Source: Candidatus Saccharimonadota bacterium
GTDB taxonomy: Bacteria; Patescibacteriota; Saccharimonadia; Saccharimonadales; EFPC-124
DNA length: 33,018 nucleotides
Direction: 5' to 3'
Assembly (NCBI GenBank): GCA_029288315.1
Contig: JARIHL010000070.1
Coordinates: 1-33,018 of the forward strand
Of the stretch, positions 17,650-26,116 are shown piece after piece; the first letter of the stretch is position 1; every line of letters begins with the position of its first letter. The notes under the pieces were generated by a model. That model did no database searches. It worked only from the letters and a program-made list of their open reading frames with translations, and was not told the DNA's origin. A program made the translations under genes and the position numbers.

Positions 17650-19764
17650 ATGAGAAGAAAAATCCGCCGTTTATTTGCTGTATCAAAAAAAGCGAGTCGT
17701 TTTGCCTATGCCAAACTGAAAAACAGAGACTTTAACAATTTCTATGGTGGTAAATCAGTCAGCCATTTAGCAAAAAAAGCTGTGCTCGTCACCTTTACTG
17801 AAGGGCCGCTTGGTTTGCTGCGTCGATCAAAAAACTTTCTTAAATATGCAGGTTTTAGTCTTAACCCTACTGCGGCTATTAATTTCCCTAACGGTCTTAA
17901 GGGTTATTTTGCACGCAAAGAGATCAATGATTGGTTTGCTGAGCATGGCAAAAAAGCGCTTATTGTTATCCCGAGTTACAATGATTTTGAAATACTCTCA
18001 GATTGTGTGAAGAGCCTGCATGACTATACGCCTCTGAAACAACTTGAGGTTGTCATTGTTGACGATTATTGTCAGCCCGACAACCTTAAAAAACTACGTA
18101 CCCTTGAGAACGAATATGTGACCATTGTGCCGCGCAAAAAAAATGGCGGCTTCGCCAAAGCCGTTAATACCGGTCTTCGGGTTGCCCAAAAGAAAAAAAT
18201 GGACGCCATTTTGATGAATAGCGACATTGTTGCAAAACACGGATGGTATGAATCCTTGCAATTTGGAGCTTACAAATATCATAAAGATGTTGGTTTAGTA
18301 GGGCCTAAACTTCTCTACCCTGATGGTCGCATTCAAAGCGCTGGGAGTTTTCGCAATCCTCATTCACCAGAATGGTTTGATCATTACTACCGCTTTAAAC
18401 CTGAAGACTTTGGGCCGGCCAATATTCCACAATATTGCATTGGTGTAACCGGTGCTTGCACCTATATCAAATACAGCGTTATTAAAAAAATAGGCATTTT
18501 AGACGAAAAATATCCGTTTGCCTTTGAAGACATGGACTATGCCTTACGGGCATGGAAAGCTGGATTTCGTTCACTCTATTTCCCTGATTCGGTTCTTTAT
18601 CATATGGAGTCGGCTACTCGTAAAAAGAATCCAACAATGAATGACCGGCAAAAAGGTTCTGTCCGACAATTTTGGAAGACGTGGGGTGATTGGTTTGATA
18701 AGCGTAACGTTAAAAACGCCAACGGGCAAATCAGAATTATTTTTGTGCTCCAAACCGTGGGCTTAAGCGGTGGTATTAAGATTACGTTTGAACATGCCAA
18801 TCGCCTTCATAAATTAGGTTTTGCAACCGAAGTGTGGAGCCTTGATAAAAAACCTGCCTGGAATCCAGAAGTGCCACACCGAGCTTTCGATAACTATGAC
18901 AAGCTCATCAAAGCCTTGGCTGAGGAAGAGGCTATCAAGGTTGCAACCTGGTGGGAGACGGCTCAGCCTGTTTGGCTGGCCTCTATGCAAAAAGGCATTC
19001 CTGTTTACTTTATTCAAGAAATTGAATCGTGGTTTTACCCCAACGATTTGCGCGCCCAACACGCAGTACTAGCTTGCTACAGGTTTGAATTTCGTAATTT
19101 GACTACTTCGGTCTATAACGAACAAGAGCTACGACAACTACATCTGCTCAACGATCGCATACCTTGCGGTATTGATACCCGAACTTACCATCCACTGAAC
19201 ATTGAACGCGAAAAAGATGTGCTGCTTGCAGTTGGCCGCACTTTCTTCCAGAAGAATTTCAAATTTACGCTAGCAGCCTGGAAAAAATTAGGAGCAAAGC
19301 GGCCACAGATGTGGCTCTTTGGGCAAGAAAAGGATATGCAAAAACTCGACTCCAAGATTACATACTTCTATAAACCAAGTGACGAGAAGCTCAATGAGTT
19401 ATACAATCAAGCAACTGTTTTTGTGCAAACTTCCTATCACGAAGGCTTTTCATTGCCACCACTTGAAGCCATGGCTAGTGGTTGTCCGGTAATTACAACC
19501 GATTCTCATGGCAATCGGGACTACATTGAAGACGGCAAGAACTGTATTGTGGTTGAACAGGATAATATTCTTGCTTTAGAGCAAGCAATCGCACGAGTAG
19601 TTGGTGACCTTAAACTACAGCAGAAACTATCCAAGAATGCCCTGAAGACGGCCAAACAATACGACTGGGACAATGTGACTCGCCAACTCGCCGAGTTTTA
19701 CGCTACCGTGGCCGAAGACTCACAGGCGGCGTACATAAAGAAAACTATGAAAAACTATGAATAG
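17650..19764 (+). CDS. Bifunctional glycosyltransferase (GT2 N-terminal + GT4 C-terminal)
   Basis: GT2: LIVIPSYNDFEILSDCVKSLHDYT...VVIVDDYCQPDN...FAFEDMDYALRAWKAG; GT4: LLAVGRTFFQKNFKFTLAAWKKL...SYHEGFSLPPLEAMASGCPVITTDSHGNRDYIEDG. ORF track start 17644; in-frame ATG 17650 preferred by promoter spacing. Confidence 0.9.
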   Translation: MRRKIRRLFAVSKKASRFAYAKLKNRDFNNFYGGKSVSHLAKKAVLVTFTEGPLGLLRRSKNFLKYAGFSLNPTAAINFPNGLKGYFARKEINDWFAEHGKKALIVIPSYNDFEILSDCVKSLHDYTPLKQLEVVIVDDYCQPDNLKKLRTLENEYVTIVPRKKNGGFAKAVNTGLRVAQKKKMDAILMNSDIVAKHGWYESLQFGAYKYHKDVGLVGPKLLYPDGRIQSAGSFRNPHSPEWFDHYYRFKPEDFGPANIPQYCIGVTGACTYIKYSVIKKIGILDEKYPFAFEDMDYALRAWKAGFRSLYFPDSVLYHMESATRKKNPTMNDRQKGSVRQFWKTWGDWFDKRNVKNANGQIRIIFVLQTVGLSGGIKITFEHANRLHKLGFATEVWSLDKKPAWNPEVPHRAFDNYDKLIKALAEEEAIKVATWWETAQPVWLASMQKGIPVYFIQEIESWFYPNDLRAQHAVLACYRFEFRNLTTSVYNEQELRQLHLLNDRIPCGIDTRTYHPLNIEREKDVLLAVGRTFFQKNFKFTLAAWKKLGAKRPQMWLFGQEKDMQKLDSKITYFYKPSDEKLNELYNQATVFVQTSYHEGFSLPPLEAMASGCPVITTDSHGNRDYIEDGKNCIVVEQDNILALEQAIARVVGDLKLQQKLSKNALKTAKQYDWDNVTRQLAEFYATVAEDSQAAYIKKTMKNYE

Positions 19765-20545
19765 ATTGAGCTCTCATTACTACCTCATTAAACAGCTCGT
19801 TATCACTGATTTTAAGTTGCGTTATCAAGGTTCGGTGCTTGGGTATATATGGTCACTGGCTCGGCCTTTAATGCTTTTTGGGGTACTGTATGTTGTGTTT
19901 GCGCATTTTTTTCAATTTGGTGACGGTATTCCAAACTACCCCACGTATTTGTTGCTAGGATTAGTGCTTTGGACATACTTTATTGAGGCGACCAATATGA
20001 GCTTGGGCGCCATTGTGGGCCGCGGCGACCTTATTCGTAAAGTCAGTATTCCTAAATACACTATAGTGCTGAGTGCTTCAATCTCGGCGTTGGTTAACCT
20101 GACACTTAACTTGGTTGTGGTAGGTATCTTCATGATGATTACAGGTGTTGACATACGGTGGGAGATTTTGACACTACCATGCTGGATATTTCTGTTATTT
20201 ATTCTTGCGACCAGCTTAGGCTATATTTTGGCGGCTATGTTTGTGAAATACCGAGACATCTCTCATATTTGGGAGGTTGTCTTGCAAGCTATGTTTTATG
20301 CGACCCCTTTTATTTATCCGCTTGCGCTCGTACCAGAGCAATTTCGTAACTGGCTTATGATTAATCCACTGGCTTACGTTGTGCAGGAGGCCCGATATGC
20401 GGTTATTACTCCGGCCACTGTCCGTACCGGCGACATTGTAACTTCATGGGTGGCATGGGTACCTATTATTACAATTGCCCTTATTGCGCTCTTTGCATAC
20501 TGGTATTTTCGTAAAACGGCGCCTTATTTTGCGGAGGATCTTTAA
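19757..20545 (+). CDS. ABC-2 type polysaccharide export permease (Wzm-like)
   Basis: 262 aa, ~6 TM; TDFKLRYQGSVLGYIWSLARPLMLFGVLYVVF; paired with Wzt-like ATPase. Confidence 0.92.
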   Translation: MNRLSSHYYLIKQLVITDFKLRYQGSVLGYIWSLARPLMLFGVLYVVFAHFFQFGDGIPNYPTYLLLGLVLWTYFIEATNMSLGAIVGRGDLIRKVSIPKYTIVLSASISALVNLTLNLVVVGIFMMITGVDIRWEILTLPCWIFLLFILATSLGYILAAMFVKYRDISHIWEVVLQAMFYATPFIYPLALVPEQFRNWLMINPLAYVVQEARYAVITPATVRTGDIVTSWVAWVPIITIALIALFAYWYFRKTAPYFAEDL

Positions 20546-21760
20546 ATGGAGAAAAAAGCTAAAAGTTTAATTGTTAGAAATCTACATAAATCATTCCGAT
20601 TGCCACACGAACGACACTCCAGCTTAAAGCAGGCAGTTTTGAATCTACATAAACGACGTTTTGAAAACTTTCATGTACTCAAAAAGATCGACTTTGAGGT
20701 GAATGAAGGCGAGTTTTTCGGTATTGTTGGCCGTAATGGCAGTGGTAAAAGTACATTGCTTAAATTGATTGCTGGTATTTATGTACCATCTTCAGGTAGT
20801 ATTACCGTTAATGGCCGCCTCACGCCATTCATTGAGCTCGGTGTTGGTTTTAATCAAGAACTGACGGGCCGGGATAACATATTTTTAAACGGTGCTATTT
20901 TGGGTCTTTCCACGAAAGAGATAAAACAAAAATACCATGAAATTGTGGCATTTGCTGAACTGGAGCGTTTCATGGATCAAAAATTGAAGAACTATTCGTC
21001 AGGCATGCAGGTGCGTTTAGCGTTTTCGGTAGCCATACAGGCCAAAACCGGTATTTTGTTGCTTGACGAAGTTTTGGCAGTGGGCGATTCTAACTTTCAA
21101 AAAAAATGTTTCGATGTGTTTAAAGATATCAAAAAACGCGGCCGAACTGTCATACTCGTTACCCATGACATGGGGGCAGTACAAAACTTTTGCGACCGCG
21201 CAATGTTGATTGATAGTGGTGAAATAGTGGCAATAGGTAAAAGTGGAAAGGTAGCTCAAGCCTATAATGAGCTAAATCTCGAGCAAAATATTAAAAGTGA
21301 GCAAAAAACTAAGAAGCAAAAAAATGCGAAACAGCACGGAGGTAATGAGATAAAAATCGTTTCGTGCGAGAGTACATTACATGGTAGAAAGCAGCGTATA
21401 TTTAAACCGAATCAAAAAATTGGCCTGCGCGTTATCTATAAAGCCACAGCAACTATTGATAATCCTATTTTTGGCATTACGGTTAAAGATTTAATGGGGC
21501 GGCCGTTATTTGCCACCAACTCCAAAGCTAAAAAACAAAAGACGGGCGTTATTAAGCCGGGCCAAACAGTGACTGTTGAATTTGAGATGGATAATATTTT
21601 GAGTGACGGCACATACACCGTTTCGCCGGCTGTTGCGAACGAAAGTGCTACCATTTTTTACGATTGGATCGAAGAAATGACTAAATTTGACGTAAGTGGT
21701 TGGGACTTTCCCGCTGCTCTTTTGCAGCCAGCGCATGAGTTAACTATAAAGAAGGACTAA
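20546..21760 (+). CDS. ABC polysaccharide exporter ATPase with C-terminal substrate-recognition domain (Wzt-like)
   Basis: 404 aa; GIVGRNGSGKSTLLKLIAG, YSSGMQVRLAFSVAIQ, LLLDEVLAVGD; C-terminal beta-rich domain after aa ~265. Confidence 0.92.
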   Translation: MEKKAKSLIVRNLHKSFRLPHERHSSLKQAVLNLHKRRFENFHVLKKIDFEVNEGEFFGIVGRNGSGKSTLLKLIAGIYVPSSGSITVNGRLTPFIELGVGFNQELTGRDNIFLNGAILGLSTKEIKQKYHEIVAFAELERFMDQKLKNYSSGMQVRLAFSVAIQAKTGILLLDEVLAVGDSNFQKKCFDVFKDIKKRGRTVILVTHDMGAVQNFCDRAMLIDSGEIVAIGKSGKVAQAYNELNLEQNIKSEQKTKKQKNAKQHGGNEIKIVSCESTLHGRKQRIFKPNQKIGLRVIYKATATIDNPIFGITVKDLMGRPLFATNSKAKKQKTGVIKPGQTVTVEFEMDNILSDGTYTVSPAVANESATIFYDWIEEMTKFDVSGWDFPAALLQPAHELTIKKD

Positions 21761-21761
21761 T

Positions 21762-22709
21762 GTGATGGAAATTGATGATACGGGTGAACGTCTGATCGCT
21801 GAAGGTAATGAACAAACATTGACTTATGGCGAACATCTCTCTCGTTATTCGGCTGTAAAAGGCGTTGTGCAGGGTAAAACAGTGCTCGATATCGCGAGTG
21901 GTACTGGCTACGGTACGAAATTAATTGCTCAGTATGCCAAAAAAGTGTACGGTATTGATTATAGTGAAGATGCCATCACCTATTGTAAGGCGCATCATCC
22001 ATCGACAAATATTGAATACCAGGTTGGTGATGCGCACGACATCCCACTGGCTGACAATGCGGTCGATACAGTGGTAAGCCTTGAGACGATTGAGCACCTT
22101 AAATCACCAGAAAAATTTGTGGCTGAAGTAAAACGTGTCATGAATGATGATGGTGTATTTGTAGTGTCGACGCCAAACGACGATGAATTTATTGAAGGTA
22201 ATGTCTTCCATATTCATGAATTTACTTTGAGAGAACTGAAAAAGCTGCTTGAAAAACATTTTAAGTACATTACTTATTATTATCAGGGTGTATATTATGC
22301 TGCCGCCCTATTAGATGAACCAAGCTTCACAAACTCACGAGATTGGGAGGGCATGGTTCACAAAACGTTTGGCCAGCCAATTAATAAGGCGATTTATTTT
22401 ATTGCCCTGGCCTCCAATAAGCCGTTAACAGATGTTTTAACGCAAAATGTCGTTGTGGCTGATAGTTGGAATGCTAAGGAAGACATACTGCGTGATCGAG
22501 CTCGCCAAGAATATCTTCGTCAGCTTGAGGAGCAAATAGAGAATGATGAACAGCGCTTAAGAGACAGTCATAAAGAGAATGAGACCCTACAAGTACGTAA
22601 TCGAGAAATGCAAACTGAACTTGAGTCAATAAAAGGTTCTCGTGGTTGGAAGCTGCTTGAAAAAGGTTGGCGGATTAAGGGTAAATTGAGGCCAAAGAAA
22701 CAGCGCTAG
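21762..22709 (+). CDS. Class I SAM-dependent methyltransferase with C-terminal coiled coil
   Basis: 315 aa; VLDIASGTGYGTKLIAQYAKKVYGIDYSEDAI, SLETIEHL; C-terminus QLEEQIENDEQRLRDSHKENETLQVRNREMQTELESIKGSRGWKLLEKGWRIKGKL. Confidence 0.88.
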   Translation: MMEIDDTGERLIAEGNEQTLTYGEHLSRYSAVKGVVQGKTVLDIASGTGYGTKLIAQYAKKVYGIDYSEDAITYCKAHHPSTNIEYQVGDAHDIPLADNAVDTVVSLETIEHLKSPEKFVAEVKRVMNDDGVFVVSTPNDDEFIEGNVFHIHEFTLRELKKLLEKHFKYITYYYQGVYYAAALLDEPSFTNSRDWEGMVHKTFGQPINKAIYFIALASNKPLTDVLTQNVVVADSWNAKEDILRDRARQEYLRQLEEQIENDEQRLRDSHKENETLQVRNREMQTELESIKGSRGWKLLEKGWRIKGKLRPKKQR

Positions 22710-22828
22710 TTCCACGCAAGCACTCCTTCTTTCATAGAAGCTCGACCTTCTCGGGAGAAAGGCAGCGAGCTGTTTGCGAGCGGACTGTTCTTCTACGAAA
22801 GAAGGAGTGCTTGCGTGGAACTAGCGCT
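22702..22828. repeat. Intergenic hairpin E4 (32-bp perfect arms 22702-22733 / 22797-22828) with conserved loop shared with E3
   Basis: agcgctagttccacgcaagcactccttctttc and exact reverse complement, extending by tagaag/cttcta after one mismatch; loop contains agcgagctgtttgcgagcggactgttcttcta. Confidence 0.95.
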
Positions 22829-22890
22829 TGACAATATTCGGCTTGGTGTAAATTTGACAGACTAATTTTTGGATTAAATCATTGAGCTTA

Positions 22891-22899
22891 TGGTATAAT
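22891..22899 (+). promoter_or_regulatory. Extended -10 TGGTATAAT, likely leaderless promoter
   Basis: TGGTATAAT-N8-ATG(22908). Confidence 0.5.
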
Positions 22900-22907
22900 A
22901 TTAAAAT

Positions 22908-23345
22908 ATGAAAAAATTATCCAGAAACAAAAAAATAGTAATCGTTTTGCTGCTTGGCGTTTTAGTAATTGGGGCAGCTATGGCTTACCCATTACTTCGT
23001 CCGTATGCACCGCCTAACCAATCAAATCAAACTAATAATCAATCACCGGAAGAAACTGAAGCTTCTGAAACGCCAGATACATCAAAACCCGAGCAGCCAG
23101 AAACCCCTGTCAAAGAGTACGAGCTCATCACTGAAAACGAAAAATATAAAATCCGCCGCGAGCCGGATAGTAATAACTATACAATCACGCTTTACGCGAT
23201 TATTAATCGGCCAGAACAGCACGATCAATACCATGAACAGTTGCGTGAATATAAACAAGAGGCGCTACAATACCTCCAAAGCAATGGTGTTGACGCTAGT
23301 AAATTGGATATAACCTATGATCCAGCAGAAGCGAAGGACTTATAG
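22908..23345 (+). CDS. Hypothetical membrane-anchored protein
   Basis: 145 aa; KKIVIVLLLGVLVIGAAMAYPLL TM, then low-complexity N/T/E/P linker. Confidence 0.75.
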   Translation: MKKLSRNKKIVIVLLLGVLVIGAAMAYPLLRPYAPPNQSNQTNNQSPEETEASETPDTSKPEQPETPVKEYELITENEKYKIRREPDSNNYTITLYAIINRPEQHDQYHEQLREYKQEALQYLQSNGVDASKLDITYDPAEAKDL

Positions 23346-26091
23346 TGCGATCCTGGTAGGCCTGAAAAGCAGGGTGAAAATGGCCCTTCTTTTGTTCTGT
23401 TCGCTCATGATGGCGGTCGGCGTGCTTACTCCTGCCTCCGCCCATCATGCGGCAGATTGCAGTGATGTATTGACACCGCTCAGTAATTTTGTGACAACCG
23501 GCGTCAATAACAATAAGTCGTTTTATGAACGCGTTATGAACGAAACTGGTGTGCCGTGGGAACTGCTAGCGGCAATTCATTACCGCGAGACAAGCTTTAG
23601 TCATACTAATCCTGGTAATGGCCAGGGCATTTTCCAATTTGTGAATGGGGATGGCGGGCCATATCCACCTGGTGCGGTAAGCGACGAAGAGTTTGTGCGT
23701 CAACTCCGTTTTATGGCTACTAAATTACAAGATGATTATGTCTGGCGCGGGAAAATTCCTAGGGAGCGACGCAAGCTACAGCCGAATGAGCAAAATATTG
23801 CCATTGTGAAAGATACACTCTTTAGTTATAACGGCCGGGCAGGCGCGTATATCGACCAAGCGAGTCATTTTGGGTACAATCCTAGCCTGCAACCGTATGA
23901 AGGCTCGCCCTACGTGATGAACCGGTTTGATTGCCCCCGTGCTCGCATGGGAATTATCACCAGAGATTACAATACAGGGATTGATGGTACCGATACTCGC
24001 TACGGCGCTTTTACTATTTTCGCCAGGCTGCGTGGTGATCCTTATTGGAAAAGTTTATGGAACTCAGCCTATGGTGGCTTGGGAGATAGCTTTGTGCTGG
24101 CAAAATCAGACAACGAGCAAGATTTACGGCAATGGGTAATTTACGGCAATCTGAAACAACACATTCCGAGCCCGGAAGTACTGACCGCCTGGGGCTTACA
24201 AAATCGAACGCCAGCAACGCTTAACTGGGAGGCACTTTCGGCTTTTGCTGATGGCCCGCAACTTGATATCCTCATGCGGGTGAATAATGGTAATGATGTT
24301 TATTTAGTTGACGGTGGCAAGCGTTTTCGAATCCAATCGCCAAACATGATGGAGGCCTGGAAGTTGGGCGGTAAAGTTATTAGTAATGTTAGTGGTGGAC
24401 TGGCTAGTATTTTGGCCGAGGGCGGTTCACTCACCTATTCAGTGAAAAAAGAAGGGAGTTCTGCCCTCTACATGGTTGATGGCTTGAATGGCAGTGGCAA
24501 TGTAGTACTGCGACAATATGAAGGCCCAAATGTGTACGGCGCATGGGAAGGTGATAATGCGCCTTCAGTTACTATCTCGGCTAACTTGTTCGACACGATG
24601 GATAATGCCATCGGCTCATCACTCAATAACTCTAAAATCACTTACGAGGGTAATGAGTATCAAGTAGTGAGCGGGCAGCGCTTATATCTTGGCACTGGCG
24701 TGGCGCCGCTTTATCCGGGAGTAGCTCAAGCGGTGACAGCACATACCTTTAATCGGCTCGTGCCAAGCCAGGAAACATCACAATTTTTACGTTCGGCAGG
24801 TGATAGCATTGTCTATCTAGTAGATAAGGGCCAAAAACATCCGGTTGGTGAGCCTGCAATGGTTCGAGCCTGGGCGAAAGGCGTCGACCCACCGGTCAAT
24901 ATTGTCAGTGGTGGCTACGCCACCTTAATTCCTACAAGTGATGCAATTACAACCTATTTGGGCGAGTCAGGAAATGGCCAACTCTACATTATGGATGGGC
25001 GCAAAATTCCAGTTGAGGCTAATCTGGACGCAGCGTATCGTACTAATACTGTTTACCGAGCGAGTAACGCTTTACTGGCATTGCAAGTTACGGCTGAAAA
25101 TGCTAAGCCGCTCCTGAAAACCTTTGATGTACCACATATTTACGTCATGGAGAATGGCAATCGCCGCTATATTGGCGACCCGACCGATTTTAACTTATGG
25201 TCAGGTGGAAGCAATCAATTTACAGCTGTTTCGTATTATGTCACCGATGCCTTCGCTATGGGCCAGTCCGCTACCGCCTATGTTTCAGATGGAGTAGGTA
25301 ATAATTATGTAGTGGATGGCAATAATAAGCGGCCGGTCAGTACTGGAGCGGCTGCAAATTGGGGATTTAGCTCACCAACATCGGTTGCGAGCTCAACCCT
25401 GGCGCGACTCAATACGGCCACTGCGCTTGGCACTGATAAAGCCAAAGTGGGTAATGTATATTATTTAGTCCAAAGCGGAAGAACATTCGCCACAACTGAT
25501 CTTAATTTAGCCAATGCTTGGGAGCTGGGCGATGCGCCAGTTGTGCCAGAAGGATTGCTGCATAAAACCCACCAGGAGGTCCTTAAGCGATTTGTCGCCT
25601 CAACAGACGGCAATGATAAACGCATTTTTACAGCAGATAGCGGACACCTTTACCACATTACTACCCCAGCCATGGTTTTAGCGCTTGGATATGATGGTAA
25701 TGGCATGACCAAGCTTTCACCAGGCGCGGTGGCAACTATGGCAAATGGCACAGTGCTCAGTACGCCGATTGTTAAAAATAATAGTAATCAGTTTTTTGTC
25801 ATTGATAACGGCACAAAACGGTCATTCACTAGTGATGTTACTCGAGATCAATGGACGAATAATGGATCGATTTCTGCGATTACCTTCTCGGATTCTTGGC
25901 TCAACATGTTTGGGTTCAGCCCGTCGCTGAGTAAGTCAATTAAGGGCGGTGGCCCGGCGGTTTATCGCGTCAGCGCGGGCCTTAAACAATGGTTACTTTC
26001 ACAGGCGTCCTATAGCCCCGCTTATGCGCCCTATACACAAACGACTGATCTATTGCTCGATACATTGCCGAGTGGTGAACATATCCCTTAA
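23317..26091 (+). CDS. Secreted lytic-transglycosylase-like protein with ~11 C-terminal repeats of 50-65 aa
   Basis: 924 aa; signal peptide-like MALLLFCSLMMAVGVLTPASAHH; VPWELLAAIHYRETSFSHTNPGNGQGIFQF; repeated xxYxVDxGxKR...W motifs. Start uncertain (candidate ATGs at 23317 and 23380). Confidence 0.8.
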   Translation: MIQQKRRTYSAILVGLKSRVKMALLLFCSLMMAVGVLTPASAHHAADCSDVLTPLSNFVTTGVNNNKSFYERVMNETGVPWELLAAIHYRETSFSHTNPGNGQGIFQFVNGDGGPYPPGAVSDEEFVRQLRFMATKLQDDYVWRGKIPRERRKLQPNEQNIAIVKDTLFSYNGRAGAYIDQASHFGYNPSLQPYEGSPYVMNRFDCPRARMGIITRDYNTGIDGTDTRYGAFTIFARLRGDPYWKSLWNSAYGGLGDSFVLAKSDNEQDLRQWVIYGNLKQHIPSPEVLTAWGLQNRTPATLNWEALSAFADGPQLDILMRVNNGNDVYLVDGGKRFRIQSPNMMEAWKLGGKVISNVSGGLASILAEGGSLTYSVKKEGSSALYMVDGLNGSGNVVLRQYEGPNVYGAWEGDNAPSVTISANLFDTMDNAIGSSLNNSKITYEGNEYQVVSGQRLYLGTGVAPLYPGVAQAVTAHTFNRLVPSQETSQFLRSAGDSIVYLVDKGQKHPVGEPAMVRAWAKGVDPPVNIVSGGYATLIPTSDAITTYLGESGNGQLYIMDGRKIPVEANLDAAYRTNTVYRASNALLALQVTAENAKPLLKTFDVPHIYVMENGNRRYIGDPTDFNLWSGGSNQFTAVSYYVTDAFAMGQSATAYVSDGVGNNYVVDGNNKRPVSTGAAANWGFSSPTSVASSTLARLNTATALGTDKAKVGNVYYLVQSGRTFATTDLNLANAWELGDAPVVPEGLLHKTHQEVLKRFVASTDGNDKRIFTADSGHLYHITTPAMVLALGYDGNGMTKLSPGAVATMANGTVLSTPIVKNNSNQFFVIDNGTKRSFTSDVTRDQWTNNGSISAITFSDSWLNMFGFSPSLSKSIKGGGPAVYRVSAGLKQWLLSQASYSPAYAPYTQTTDLLLDTLPSGEHIP

Positions 26092-26116
26092 TATATATAG
26101 TATGAATACGGTTAGA

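Noticed and set aside
9350-22828. The four long hairpins as simple rho-independent terminators
   Set aside because: Arms of 27-37 bp, loops of 50-100 nt and no U-tract after the stems do not fit standard intrinsic terminators, although a transcript-end role is still possible.
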